Source of the DNA: Homalodisca vitripennis
Taxonomy: Eukaryota; Arthropoda; Insecta; Hemiptera; Cicadellidae
Direction of reading: 5' to 3'
NCBI RefSeq assembly: GCF_021130785.1
Contig: NW_025778884.1
Span: 62,001-126,000, forward strand
DNA length: 64,000 nucleotides
The position numbers and the translations under genes were made by a program. This document shows, piece after piece, positions 23,248 through 33,613 of the stretch. Under the pieces are notes generated by a model. The model worked only from the letters and a program-made list of their open reading frames with translations. It did no database searches and was not told the origin of the DNA. The stretch's first letter is position 1. Every line of letters begins with the position of its first letter.

Positions 23248-23320
23248 TATTATTATTACTTAATACTATTATTATTGTTATTATTATTATCATTATTATT
23301 GCATTTTTATTATTATTTAT
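23248..23320. repeat. ATT/TTA microsatellite
   Basis: An imperfect run of TTA/ATT trinucleotides broken by ACTTAATACT, GTT and CATT interruptions. Confidence 0.85.
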
Positions 23321-23534
23321 GATTTAATATACCATATTTATAGATATTAATTATAAATTATATATTCTCTAAATAATACTTATTTTATTTTTACCAAACA
23401 TACAATATTAAAAGAAATAATTTTCGTCCATATTGCTATATTACTATGAATATTATATCTCGAAATACAAATCTTTTGTACAACGTTTGCTGTTTCTGCG
23501 AAGCTGTAGCAGATGCTCCATTGTTATATATGAC

Positions 23535-26500
23535 CAGTCGCGTAGTGAGGATTTTGGCGCCATGGAGCGACTCAGTCCTGGCGCCCCTTCCCCAACTTTT
23601 TTACCTACATGATCAATCAGTGCCGACAGTTCACCTCACTACCGTAACAAACGTTTCTTGGCCATCATTTTCATCAGCAATGTAAGGCGTCTTTGACCAA
23701 ACATCATTTTTTTTATAATAACTTACAGTCTACTATTCTTTATAAAAGTTTTGTTCCTTGTAAGAGACCTAGTTTACGTGTATAGCAATATGTATTTAAA
23801 TCTCAATTCAATTCCATAGAGTTTGGAATGAAAGTACAAATTTCAATATATTTAATAAATATGTTATTGAAAACTCTAGTTTAAAATTTGAGTACATTAT
23901 CTAAAACGTGAACATAGTAGTTAAGTAGTTACAAAACCAACTCGCATATTTACTATCTTAACTAATCTTCTTTCGTGACTTCATGCTAGCAAACTGTGTT
24001 ATTGTGTCGTCCAAGTTGATGTGCCTGGCTCTGCTGCGCTCTATAGATATAGTTGCTAAGGCACTCAGACGTTCTTGGGACATGGTGCTGCAAAGATAGT
24101 TCTTTATCAGTTTAAGTTTTAAAAATGATCTCTCTGCACTTTCAGTTGTAACAGTAGTGTCAAAACATCAAACAAGCATTCACAACATCTGGAAAGCTGG
24201 AACCAAACTTGAGCACGCACTATTAAAGTATCTGCAAGATCCCTTATACTTTTGAGTTTTTCCACGTGACTTAAAAAAACAAGTTTTTAGCCTTACAATC
24301 TGTGGACCTAAGTTAAGGAGAGATGCCATCTTTGGTAGTTTAATATCAAAATTTTGCTTGATTCTAAGATTTCTTCATCACTTGCTCCAACTAAAAAAAA
24401 GAAGGCTTCAGACATTGGAAACTACTAGTAATGTGAGTAACAACCTCAAAAATGCTCTGTCAGCTGTGTTGTGATTATGTCAAGGCTACGGTTGAACACC
24501 TCAAACGTTTTCTCATTGTCTTTAATAGGGTCATCAACTTGCACTTCGTCAAACATTCTTGTCTTCTTTTTTGTTCTTGAGTCAATGAAATGTGGTACAA
24601 CTTTCCATTGCAAACAAAGCTTAGTTGCATCTGCTTTAACTGTTTGCCACTCATTCCTAGGTTTGTTAATTTTTGTTTTGAGATTTAAGAGCATTTTTGT
24701 TGCGTGTTCCAAGTCTTCTTCGGTACTTTGAAGTTTTTTAGAAATTATGTCCATAGTTTCAAGCAACACACTTTCAATAAACTATCAATATTACTGTAGG
24801 AAACTGCTCAAAATATTTCAAAAGTGATTTAGCTTAGTTTACTTCTTTTTGGTCTTTACCTTCTAACGTAAGGAAAGTCAGTACTTTCATTATGTCAAAA
24901 TAACCACATCGAAGAGCGTCGACGGCTTGATTCTTGAAGTCCACCTTGTTGGACACACTTTCTTTAAGGTTTTTGTAACATAGCCAACTTAGTCAACAGT
25001 GCCCATCTTGATATAGTTTTAAAAAATACATAAAGACTTTGAACATTATCAAAAAAGGTTCTGATATCAGGAATGTTTGATACTGAATCGTTGATTACCA
25101 AGTTAAGGGCATGAGCACAACAGTGAATATACTTAGCTGCAGGATTTTTTTGTTTTATTCTTGCTTGAAGGTCTGAATATATAACCACTCATATTAGCGG
25201 CTCCATCGTAGCCTTGCCCTCGAAACTTTAGATATATCTGAATACTTTTTCTATGATATTGAAAACAACATTTTATAAGTATTCTGATTTCTGGCTTTCC
25301 ACTTCCAAAAAGCCCCCGAACGCTTCTTCTATGACTAGTTGTACTGGCCTGTCACCTTCGTCAGTTTTTATCTTTATATAACGAAACACTGTATTCAGCT
25401 GGTCGGTTTTTTTCGCTATATCTTGAGTTGTGTATCAAAGATAATAGACACATAGGGGCTTTTTTCATTTCTTCCTTGATTTCTTTTTTTATCTCTTTGG
25501 AAATGAGGTTGATCAGCTCATTTTGAATCTGAGGACTAAGGTAGTTAACACCACGTTTTTGGTAACTTAATTAAATCTGCAAGGACCTGGTCATATCTTG
25601 CTAGCATATGTATTTATCTCAAGGAAATTTCCTTTCGATTTAGTTGCATCTTCATCGTCATTACACAATCTGTGCTCTCTCAGTGGTAAGTCGTTTGTAG
25701 CTAACGTAATAATGACGTCCACCACTCGCCTTAAAACTTGTCTCCAGTAATCAGTGGTTTTTTAATCTCCTCCAGATTCTCACTATCAACTGTTTAGGCC
25801 TAACTGCCAGCGATAGTATATTTCACACGCAATTGCATGATGACTTTGCGAATCTTCTTCATGGTCTTTTATGTTTCGACGTAAATGTGCCCAATCAGAC
25901 GTACCTTTCGAAAAATCCCACATCAGTATATGCCATATTGAAAAGCCAGTATGGCTGACAATAGAAAACATTGAGGATGTTTGAATAGCATAACCAATTA
26001 CGTTTTATTCTCAATTGGTTTCTTTATTCTTTTGAAAATACCATTTTCTCGTCAAATCCCCTATTTTTATTTCTCCCTTCTGATTCTTTTGGAAATGGCC
26101 CTTTAGGCTGATGAGGGCCTAATTTTATTATTTGCCGTTTTTGTTCGGCTGTAAGAGTGTTTTCAAAATTACCCTTATCAGAAGAACTTATAACAGTTGT
26201 TACATTTTCTTTAAGGTTCACTCGCAATCGGTACCTTCAGTTTTAACTAGGCCTACCTTAGAAAAAGATTCCTGAAGAGGGGCAGTGGTCTTCTGCATCT
26301 TCAGGTAAGCCTATAGTTTTGTTTGCTCCAAGTCCTCATCGCTTGTGGGTACTTGTGAGCTACAAGTGGGTTCTTGAGAAACTGCAACTACTGAAGTGTC
26401 CCTCGAAAAGTAGGTAGATAACTTCTTTACCTTCTTAAGTTCAAGATTTTCTGCGTGACTTTTCTCTAACCTTCGTTTCCGATACTCAGCACCACTTAGT

Positions 26501-26868
26501 TTTTTTTTGACATTATATACCAAAGGTAATAAATCAACACCACACAAATCACATCACAACAAAATAAATAATATAATCAATACTTTGCACTAACGCTAAA
26601 TCTGCAATCACTACGACAAAGGTAAATTGAAGTAAGTCAATCACTCGGTGGGTCTGTACGGACGCCTTTTGTCTCAGCCAAGGTCAATGACAGACTGACT
26701 GACACAAAGACACTGCGCGGGCGTGGATGCGCGTTGAAGGGGCTGCTTCACGCCATATTATCGTTCCGCCCGCCCAGGGCCTAGTAACATGTTACTAGGC
26801 CTGCGCCTGCCCGTCGCCCCCCGCCCTGGAGCGGTCGCTCCACTCGCTCCTCTGTCGCTACGCCACTG
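23535..26868 (-). mobile_element. hAT-B element
   Basis: It is flanked by identical 8-bp TATATGAC at 23,527-23,534 and 26,869-26,876, the length expected for hAT. The terminal repeats begin CAGTCGCGTAGTGAGG (left) and CAGTGGCGTAGCGACAG (right, minus strand). GC-rich subterminal tracts (GGAGCGA..., CGCCC) lie at both ends. It is inserted in element X. Confidence 0.93.
23950..26560 (-). pseudogene. hAT-B transposase (DUF4371 / hAT dimerisation type), broken
   Basis: In order on the minus strand: KKLSGAEYRKRRLEKSHAEN at the N-terminus (26,547-26,311); a linker with HQPKGPFPKESEGR leading into the TTF zinc-finger region (26.2-25.8 kb); RGQGYDGAANMSGYI near 25,200; KYIHCCAHALNLVINDS near 25,100; helical insert at 24,769-24,446; and the C-terminal dimerisation block STMSQERLSALATISIERS ending near 23,960. 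Catalytic and dimerisation landmarks are recognisable, but the frame is cut into many pieces. The same N-terminal KKLSGAxxRK motif occurs in hAT-C, so the two are related. Confidence 0.85.
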
Positions 26869-27080
26869 TATATGACCAGTTTTTTTTTTTTACTTTCTAG
26901 ACACCGTAACGAATGAGTTTGGAATTTCTATGTATAAGTACAGTAGTGGTGGCGAGATATTTTACTTGATGATGGGAATGGTAGGATATTTCTCTGTGTT
27001 AGTATTTCTATACCAATAAAAATTTATTTTATCCGTTAGTTGAAAACGACATATTACCATTAACAGACGTACAATTTTGA

Positions 27081-27617
27081 GTGTATCTTTTAATTGCAAT
27101 GGCTGATTGTTGTTTTATTTGTAATAAATTAATATCAGAAAGTGCTTCTGTGAGTGTTGTGCGTGGCTTACAAACATTAAAAACTGCAAGTATTGACAGA
27201 AATGACGGTCATATAAATTATTTAAATACTTTGACTTCTGTGATGGTGCATGTTGATTGTAGAAAAGTGTATATAAGTAAAAATTTAATTGCTGCATCGA
27301 AGCGACGTGCAGAAGACGATGAAACTCCAACTGCAGAAAGTCCACCTCGTAAAAAACGAGAAGAGGTATTTGATTTTAAAATATCTTGCTTGTTTTGTGT
27401 TCAAGTAGCTGATGAAGTCGCAGAAAAAAAAGAAAAGTATAAACGCACCATCAGTAAAGTAAGTACTCTTGATTTTAAAAATAATGTTTTGACGAAAGCT
27501 GAAGAAAGAGGCGACTTGTTAGGAAAATTAGTAAAAAATCGTATACTTTTTGAACATAACTTGGTAGCTGCTGAGGCTAAATATCATGCTACTTGCCACT
27601 CTCATTTTTTAAACTGA
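27081..27617 (+). CDS. element X ORF: protein with two tandem zinc-binding modules
   Basis: 178 codons; a better start may be the Met at 27,099 (MADCCFICNK). It contains two similar cysteine/histidine modules: CFIC...(about 45 residues)...HVDCRK, then CLFC...(about 62 residues)...HATCHSHF. Between them is a basic, possibly nuclear-localising KRRAEDDE...PPRKKREE segment. A CxxC plus HxxC arrangement suggests treble-clef-like zinc binding. The sequence stays open while neighbouring DNA is decayed. Similar N-terminal proteins occur, to my recollection, as uncharacterised transposon-associated proteins in insects, but I cannot name a family. It lies inside the TIRs of element X and probably supplied its DNA-binding function. 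Confidence 0.6.
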   Translation: MYLLIAMADCCFICNKLISESASVSVVRGLQTLKTASIDRNDGHINYLNTLTSVMVHVDCRKVYISKNLIAASKRRAEDDETPTAESPPRKKREEVFDFKISCLFCVQVADEVAEKKEKYKRTISKVSTLDFKNNVLTKAEERGDLLGKLVKNRILFEHNLVAAEAKYHATCHSHFLN

Positions 27618-27717
27618 ATACCTACTGATAAAAAGCATCTCAAAGATGATAACATCACACAGGCCATGAAAGAGATTTTTTTATATAGAAAATAATAATG
27701 ATTCATAATTTACATTA

Positions 27718-27990
27718 AAAGAGTTGAAAGATATTCCTACCGAGTACGTACCGGATGATAAGACTATCATTTCTATATTGAGGGAGAAGTATTTGACTGA
27801 TATAATAATTACAACTAAGGTTGGGTCATTCACTATTATATCTTTTCGTGACACACAGTCAAATATTTTATCCAAAGCTTGGTACGAGAATAAAAAAGCT
27901 CACCCGAAGAAGAACGATTACGAATAGTAGAAGCTGCTGCAGCGATTATTAGAGAAGATATTCGATCATCTGTAGTTGGAACAAAGTTTA
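27718..27990 (+). pseudogene. element X, second coding segment, frameshifted
   Basis: After a stop at about 27,615 the coding sequence resumes at 27,718 and includes KDIPTEYVPDDKTIISILRE and VGSFTIISFRDTQSNILSKAWYENK. It shifts by one base near 27,900, then reads EEERLRIVEAAAAIIREDIR. It breaks off a few codons before the right TIR, which shows that the rest of the protein has been deleted. The product is probably the continuation of the 27,081 ORF. Function unknown. Confidence 0.5.
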
Positions 27991-28019
27991 TAATAATTAA
28001 TATCTATAAATATGGTATT

Positions 28020-28168
28020 CTGATTTTCGTGACCTTTGACCTTAAATATCTTAAGACGTGTACACGTAATTATATGAGACTTTTGAGGTAGGTTTTTTAC
28101 CATAAAAATAAAGACGTATGCAAATTTTTAGCTTATTATCTTTCATTCCGAGGTTGCATCCTTATTTT
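28020..28168 (-). repeat. right terminal inverted repeat of element X
   Basis: Reverse complement of 22,866-23,013 with scattered substitutions and 1-2 bp indels. It directly follows the truncated coding region. Confidence 0.85.
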
Positions 28169-28800
28169 ATCAGACTATAAGAGATTTCCCACTTTAAGCT
28201 AACAAACAGACAATATTGACAAGCCATAACATTTTCTCTCTCTTTTAATTCACATTTTTTAAATTATCCAACAATACATAGACTGGTGTGCCAGTGAAAA
28301 ATTTTTCAGCCAATCATATTCGATACATGGCACTTACTTTTTTTGTGGGATCTAAACATTTCATTAGCTGTATGCAAAAAACTAAATCTAGCTTTTGTAA
28401 ATGAATTTTCAACAAATCCAGGAAACGAACTATCATTTAGAAGAAAGCAACGTCAGTAAGAACAATAGGCAGCATTCTTTTCCAAGCTGTACTCCAGTCA
28501 TTTGTAATTTTTGAACCATTTAGGTTGAAAAGACCTAATTCTATAATTTTTCCCTTGCTAACTTCTTTTAAAGGTTAGTTTTGAAATTTGTGGTTGGTAT
28601 GGGTCACGAGAAATCCTAGCCGAACTTGCCTGTTCTTTGGTAAGTCATGGGAAGGATCATCAAGCTCTGCTGTTCTCTCCAGTGGTCCTTCAGCATCAAC
28701 CTTCTTTCTATCATTATCACTTTGAGTAACTTCAAAACTGGAACTGGCACTAATAACAGCAGCTGGGTCTGAAAAGAGTACATACTATTTCAGAGTCTAT
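28169..28800 (-). pseudogene. hAT-A transposase, N-terminal half
   Basis: On the minus strand a possible acceptor CTCTTTTCAG near 28,770 is followed by DPAAVISASSSFEVTQSDND, then LDDPSHDLPKNRQVRLGFL, KITNDWSTAWK, and FLHTANEMFRSHKKSKCHVS. The last block resembles the end of the TTF-type zinc finger of hAT transposases. Reading continues across element X into the DUF4371 region at 22.7 kb. Confidence 0.55.
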
Positions 28801-30411
28801 TTGAAGGTAATGTCATGGGTGACAGGCCAAACATTTATGTTTCAAAATTCTCAATATAGATTATTTGACCATATTATTTGTACCTATTAATTGTGAAACT
28901 AATGTACTGAAACCAATTTAGATGATTGGCTTTAGTTATGGACATTGGAAAGTTCTACTATTATTTCATTAGTACATTAATTTGACAGTTTACAAAATGA
29001 ATAAGTACAATTACACTCACATATAAATTATAAAACAAACTTTCAGAGATTTGAACAAATTTGTAACTTGTGTCCCTATTTTGCATATTTTACATTTTTC
29101 TAATAAAAATAATTCACCTCTTTTTGGTTGAGTGTCCAAATCCTTGATAGCCTTTGGTTTTTAATTAGCTGTTTATATATCATAAAAATGTTATTTTTTA
29201 ATAAGCGATCCAAAATATCAAAAGGTACTGATGTGTGTGCACTGAACGTCCATGTCTGACTGAGTCTATGACATGAGGCATATACTTGTAGTTACAATCA
29301 CCAGCAGTCCTGCCCACCAACATGGCACCAGCGTTGCAAGTTACTATTACTGAGTGAGGCCCTGTGGCAACAGTGGCAACTACAATACTTTGTGTGTAGC
29401 TGTTTCACAACGTAATGGCTGCAGATGGCACATTTTTTATATGCAGCAAATGCCTTACGAAATGATACTTAATGAGATATATGAATTGGCTTTTAAATAG
29501 TGCAGATGTGGAATCTTGCAGTTTCCTTGTTTCTACGTACCAATAATATTTTACGCAGATCGAATCTCAATCTGGTAGTGGTGCCATGGCAGCGACGGCA
29601 CCTCCGCTGGACATACCTATGGCTGTATATCTAAAGCTGTCCTGGGCAGTGCTGCAAGTCAGATAATCGTTATCAACTTAAATTTATTTCTGGTATCATA
29701 ATTGAGGCAGTTTCCGGAAGAAGGGCCCATGAGGTATTTTGTTATTTCAAGAAAATCAAGGTAAAACATTTACTGTACAAACAATTTGTTGGAAAATTAT
29801 TGTATTATTGATGTGAGTATTCTTTTCTAAAAAATGTAAGTGTAATTGTTGATATAACAGAATTTTTAACAATTAACTTTATTTTATTTTCAAAATAGTA
29901 ATACAAAATTGAATGCTATGAGCCCTTAAAAAAACAAAAATGAAATATGAGTGAAAAATAAAATTTATACAGATATAACAATTTATTTACAAGGAACACT
30001 TCACTTGAAATAATCTACAAGACTTGTGTACGTCTAAACAGTATTAATCTTTTTCATTTAGGATAAACTCAATCGAGTCATTGTCTTCTTAAGGCAAGAA
30101 CATAATCCTCACATCTTTCTCCTTTGCTTGTTAAATAGGGACTAAAGGTTCTGGTTGAAGATTTATACTTCTTAATGAGACTGTGTTATGGTAGAAAGAT
30201 ACTTGAATGGAGAGTACATAGGTATATATTTCTTGGAGCAAGTAGTCTGCCTGAGATGGTGTATTTCATGATAAGATACTTCATGAACTTACATTCATGT
30301 ACTTTGTTTTTAGAAAAAGTTTCTTTTAGGAAAACTTGGGCAAGAGCTGATTCCTAGTCCCTAATCATATTACTGTCCATTATCATTTCCAAATGGGGAA
30401 GAATTAGCTTG
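28801..30411. other. stretch without a recognised gene
   Basis: Part of host-gene intron a. A GC-richer patch at 29,220-29,650 (CACTGAACGTCCATG..., GGTGCCATGGCAGCGACGG...) may hold the missing 5' end of hAT-A, but no terminal repeat or duplication could be shown. Confidence 0.4.
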
Positions 30412-30871
30412 TTATGTAACAATCACTTTGAACCTTGGATGTGCTGACCCGATCACGTTTTGACTGTACTCAAACTCAACAAAGAGATGGTCTGCTTTCT
30501 CCTTTTTTACAATTGAAATGAAGTCTTTTTTTAATGGTTGATGGCTAGCAACTTTTGTAGATTTGAAAAGCTGGCTTGCAGGGGTCATTTGGATTCCGAG
30601 ATGGTGTTTCATTCATTTGTGCACAAAATGTGCACAAAATCACAAACACCGATTTTAAGTGTGAAATCCATACCTAAACTTCTCTTCAAACAGTTTCAAG
30701 TATTTCACTTAAGCATTTGTCTTTACGACGAGAAAAAACTGCTTTGATCAACATTACCAGAAGAGTTTATTATGTGTTGTTCACCCCGCACTTTCTTTGA
30801 TTTTCTATCTTTAAATTTAAAACTTTCATCACAGAAAACAATCCTTCTCTTCTTCTTTAAAGCTGGATCCA
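30412..30871 (-). pseudogene. unrecognised minus-strand coding remnant
   Basis: On the minus strand an ATG at 30,871 begins MDPALKKKRRIVFCDESFKF and stays open for about 49 codons. Farther on, 30,612-30,412 encodes 66 codons starting MKHHLGIQMTPASQLFKSTK. Stops separate them. Composition is lysine-rich. I do not recognise either piece. A decayed transposon-related exon is possible. Confidence 0.25.
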
Positions 30872-30879
30872 TTTGAACT

Positions 30880-31408
30880 ACTGTAAAATAATAGTTAAAT
30901 ACTTAAACATTAGGTTCCACAGTTAAGAATATAACATAACCTCACAAGCTGCACTGTAGCCCAACAACCAGTCACCTGACCAGCAAATATTTACAAAAAG
31001 GTCGCTCTCAGCCCACAGAGTAAAGATATCCTAGCAAAACTTGTTGGGAATATTCATAACAACGTGGTGGATCTTTTAAAACTTGGAAAAAGGGCATATA
31101 TGCCTATTGACCAGCCTCAATTTTGTATACCACAATTTAATTCAAAATTATATATGTTTCTCCTGTCATAGATCAAAAATTTAAAATATACATGGAAGAG
31201 GAATGAACAACAGGTCTGCAACTGACTCTATCTAGTACCTTATACAGAGCTCGAAATGCCCTTTTCTGCAAAGTTAATATGGCTTGAAAGTGAGCACTAT
31301 TACCCCAAAAAGTTGCACTGTAATACAGATGACTATATACATTGTCAATAAATTAACAATAGTATGTGCATAGATATGGTTGTACATAGTCTCCTAATCA
31401 TGAAAATC
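30880..31408. other. spacer without a recognised gene
   Basis: Intronic AT-rich sequence with no recognised coding region or repeat. Confidence 0.4.
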
Positions 31409-31416
31409 CCTCTGGT

Positions 31417-31770
31417 CAGGGCCGCATTTACAAATTCGGCGCCCCTAGGCCTACAGACCAAAGAGCGCCCCCCCCCCCCCCCCAGAGGACTCTTATTACA
31501 CTGACGTAGAAATCCAGTAAATTTCTTAATTACGTAATTTTGATGAAAGATAATTACAATAGTATATATATAGGAGTGTTTTGAAATGAACCAATGAATG
31601 AGTCAACGTCGCACCCCGGACCTAGTTGACCTTGGCCACCCGCCCCGCCGAGCGCCAACACCACCCGCCGCCGCAACTTTTTTCTTTTGTGTACTTTAAA
31701 ATTTATGCGTCCCCTAAAATTTTGCGCCCTAGGCCTGGGCCTAGTGGGCCTATAGGGAAATGCGGTACTG
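31417..31770. mobile_element. hAT-type MITE, 354 bp
   Basis: It is flanked by 8-bp CCTCTGGT at 31,409-31,416 and 31,771-31,778. Ends are CAGGGCCGCATTT at left and, on the other strand, CAGTACCGCATTT at right. Subterminal GGCGCCCCTAGGCC and its inverted partner continue the similarity. A 16-bp C run lies at 31,468-31,483. There is no coding capacity. The CAGGGCCG end resembles that of hAT-C at 32,914, which could be the type of element that mobilised it. Confidence 0.92.
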
Positions 31771-31778
31771 CCTCTGGT

Positions 31779-32818
31779 TAGTTTTGGTATTACAAATTAT
31801 ATCTAGGTCTGCCATTTAAGTTGGACTGTACTATAATCCCTAAGAAGTTTAACGTGTCTGACAATCAGTTTTAAGTGTATCGAGCTAGGTAAGTGAATCT
31901 TGGTATTTGGACTACTAAAGATCTCTTGATATCGTGAGGGAGCAAACTAATCTTGCACCAGGGTAGGGGGATTTCTGGGTGAAAAGGTAGTCCTATGTGT
32001 CAGCAGATCGAAGTCATTAGCACACCTTATGTGATGTTCATGATTATCAACTCTTCTTGACAAACCACAGTTTTAAGACATTGAGTATTACCAAGTATTA
32101 CCTAATTACTAATTAATGTATAGGTATGTAACTGTGCAAACTCTTAAGGTATTGAATGATTCTCTACAGCTGTCATGAGGTTGAAAATTGTCCATAATTC
32201 TCATAGCATGCTTTTGTAGGATAATAACACAATGTGGGTTGTTCTTTGAAGAGCTTCTCCATAACTTTATTCTATAGCAAATTTTTGATTTTACAAGATT
32301 GGGATATGCAGTTATTGTTGCAGTTGCTGTGCCAATAGACTTAATCTTCTTTGGGGCAAATAGAGCTGACCCAAGTTTTTTTGCATAGAACGTACAAGTG
32401 GTGATTCCAAAAAAAGTTGAAGGAAAGTAGCCAAAACAGTGTCAAAGCAGTAATAGTTGACCTTCCTGATCTGAAGCCATGTTGTTTCTTGGATGATCAT
32501 TTAGTCTTAAAATAACAATTCATTTATTTAAAATGATTTTATAAAAATAAAATTATGTTCTATATATAACTGCCTAAGATATATTGCTTATATCTACTCC
32601 TCAATGCAAAAATATCTTCTGAGGGACTTTCTCTCCTTGGGTTAACAACACAGCTTCAACTGTTTACCAGAAGAAAAGGCGTTCCATCATCTCACAAATG
32701 ATTTTTGTTTTAATTAAATACAAATTTATGACAGTCACTTAGTTTATGCAGACCATAGTATTTTATGTATGAAAATGTAAATAATCTTTAATATATTAGT
32801 TTTTTATACCATTTTCAG
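31779..32818. other. end of host-gene intron a
   Basis: No supported gene. A 62-codon minus-strand frame at 32,312-32,500 is not recognised. The last bases before 32,819 (ATACCATTTTCAG) form the exon b acceptor. Confidence 0.5.
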
Positions 32819-32869
32819 CTGCAGAAGATGAGGGAGAAGCTGAACCCACAGGAGAGGAACCTCCAGCAG
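32819..32869 (+). CDS. host gene exon b: acidic segment
   Basis: Bounded by ATTTTCAG and GTATTTTA. It is 51 bp, phase 1 at both ends, joining exon a in frame. It encodes AEDEGEAEPTGEEPPA, matching the composition of exons a and c. The matching phase of exons a and b suggests they arose by duplication or can be alternatively included. Confidence 0.75.
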
Positions 32870-33613
32870 GTATTTTAACTTTTACATCTATATTAGTTTT
32901 TTAATATGGTATGCAGGGCCGTCCGAAGGGGGGGGTGAACGGGGCAGTCGCCCCGGGCGCTGCGGCCAAGGGGGCGCCGCGCCGCGGCTAGAAGGTGCCT
33001 TACTCATAGTCAATATTAAATTTATAAAACAAAATTTCAACGATATTCTACTATATACATACAAACCCCCAATCCGGTGCCTTAATATTTTAAAAAGAAC
33101 TTGGTTTGAACCATATACTTAAAAATACTGTTTATTTTTAGTAAGTTAAGTTTGGCAACACCGCGCGGCAAAAACAACAGACCATTTGGCAACACCGCAC
33201 TCGCAACTCCAACTGTCACTGTCATTGCGTCTACACCGTATAGGTTAGGTTGCTAACTACTCTCGTGTGTTTAGTGTTTGTAGAGACTATTAGAGCTGTG
33301 AAATTAAGCGAATGTGTACGTGAGAGGTGAGCTTCGTATTGTATTAGTGGTCGCTGATTAGTACCTACATATACAAAAGCTACAGACATGTGGTAGTTAA
33401 ATATGTTGGTTGTCATATGTATCGGTAATAATTATGTAAATGTTGTTTCAACCAAGGTACTATGTGCACTCTAGCTTGCATGTCGTAGTGTAGGAATAAA
33501 AACTACGCAATATGTAGACCAACAGATTTAAACATTATTTTTTAATTTCATTTTAAGTAAACAAGCATAATTTTTTAAAGAAGTTTCATTTTATTTCAGA
33601 TTATTTTATTAAA

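Larger units (their letters stand above)
22866..28168 (+). mobile_element. element X: unclassified TIR transposon
   Basis: Inverted repeats of about 148 bp lie at 22,866-23,013 and 28,020-28,168, starting AAAATAAGGATGCAACCTCG on each strand, with only a few mismatches. A second inverted match (TACCATATTTATAGATATTA) occurs at about 23,331-23,358 and just inside the right repeat. This shows the right end is a shortened version of the left. Without hAT-B (23,535-26,876) the element is about 2.0 kb. It carries the zinc-module ORF at 27,081 and a frameshifted following ORF. It interrupts hAT-A. No clear target duplication was seen, so its class is open. Confidence 0.75.

Noticed and set aside
23446..23685. 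ORF with CCFCEAVADAP as a separate gene
   Set aside because: It runs across the exact hAT-B boundary at 23,535, so it is a chance fusion of element X and hAT-B sequence.
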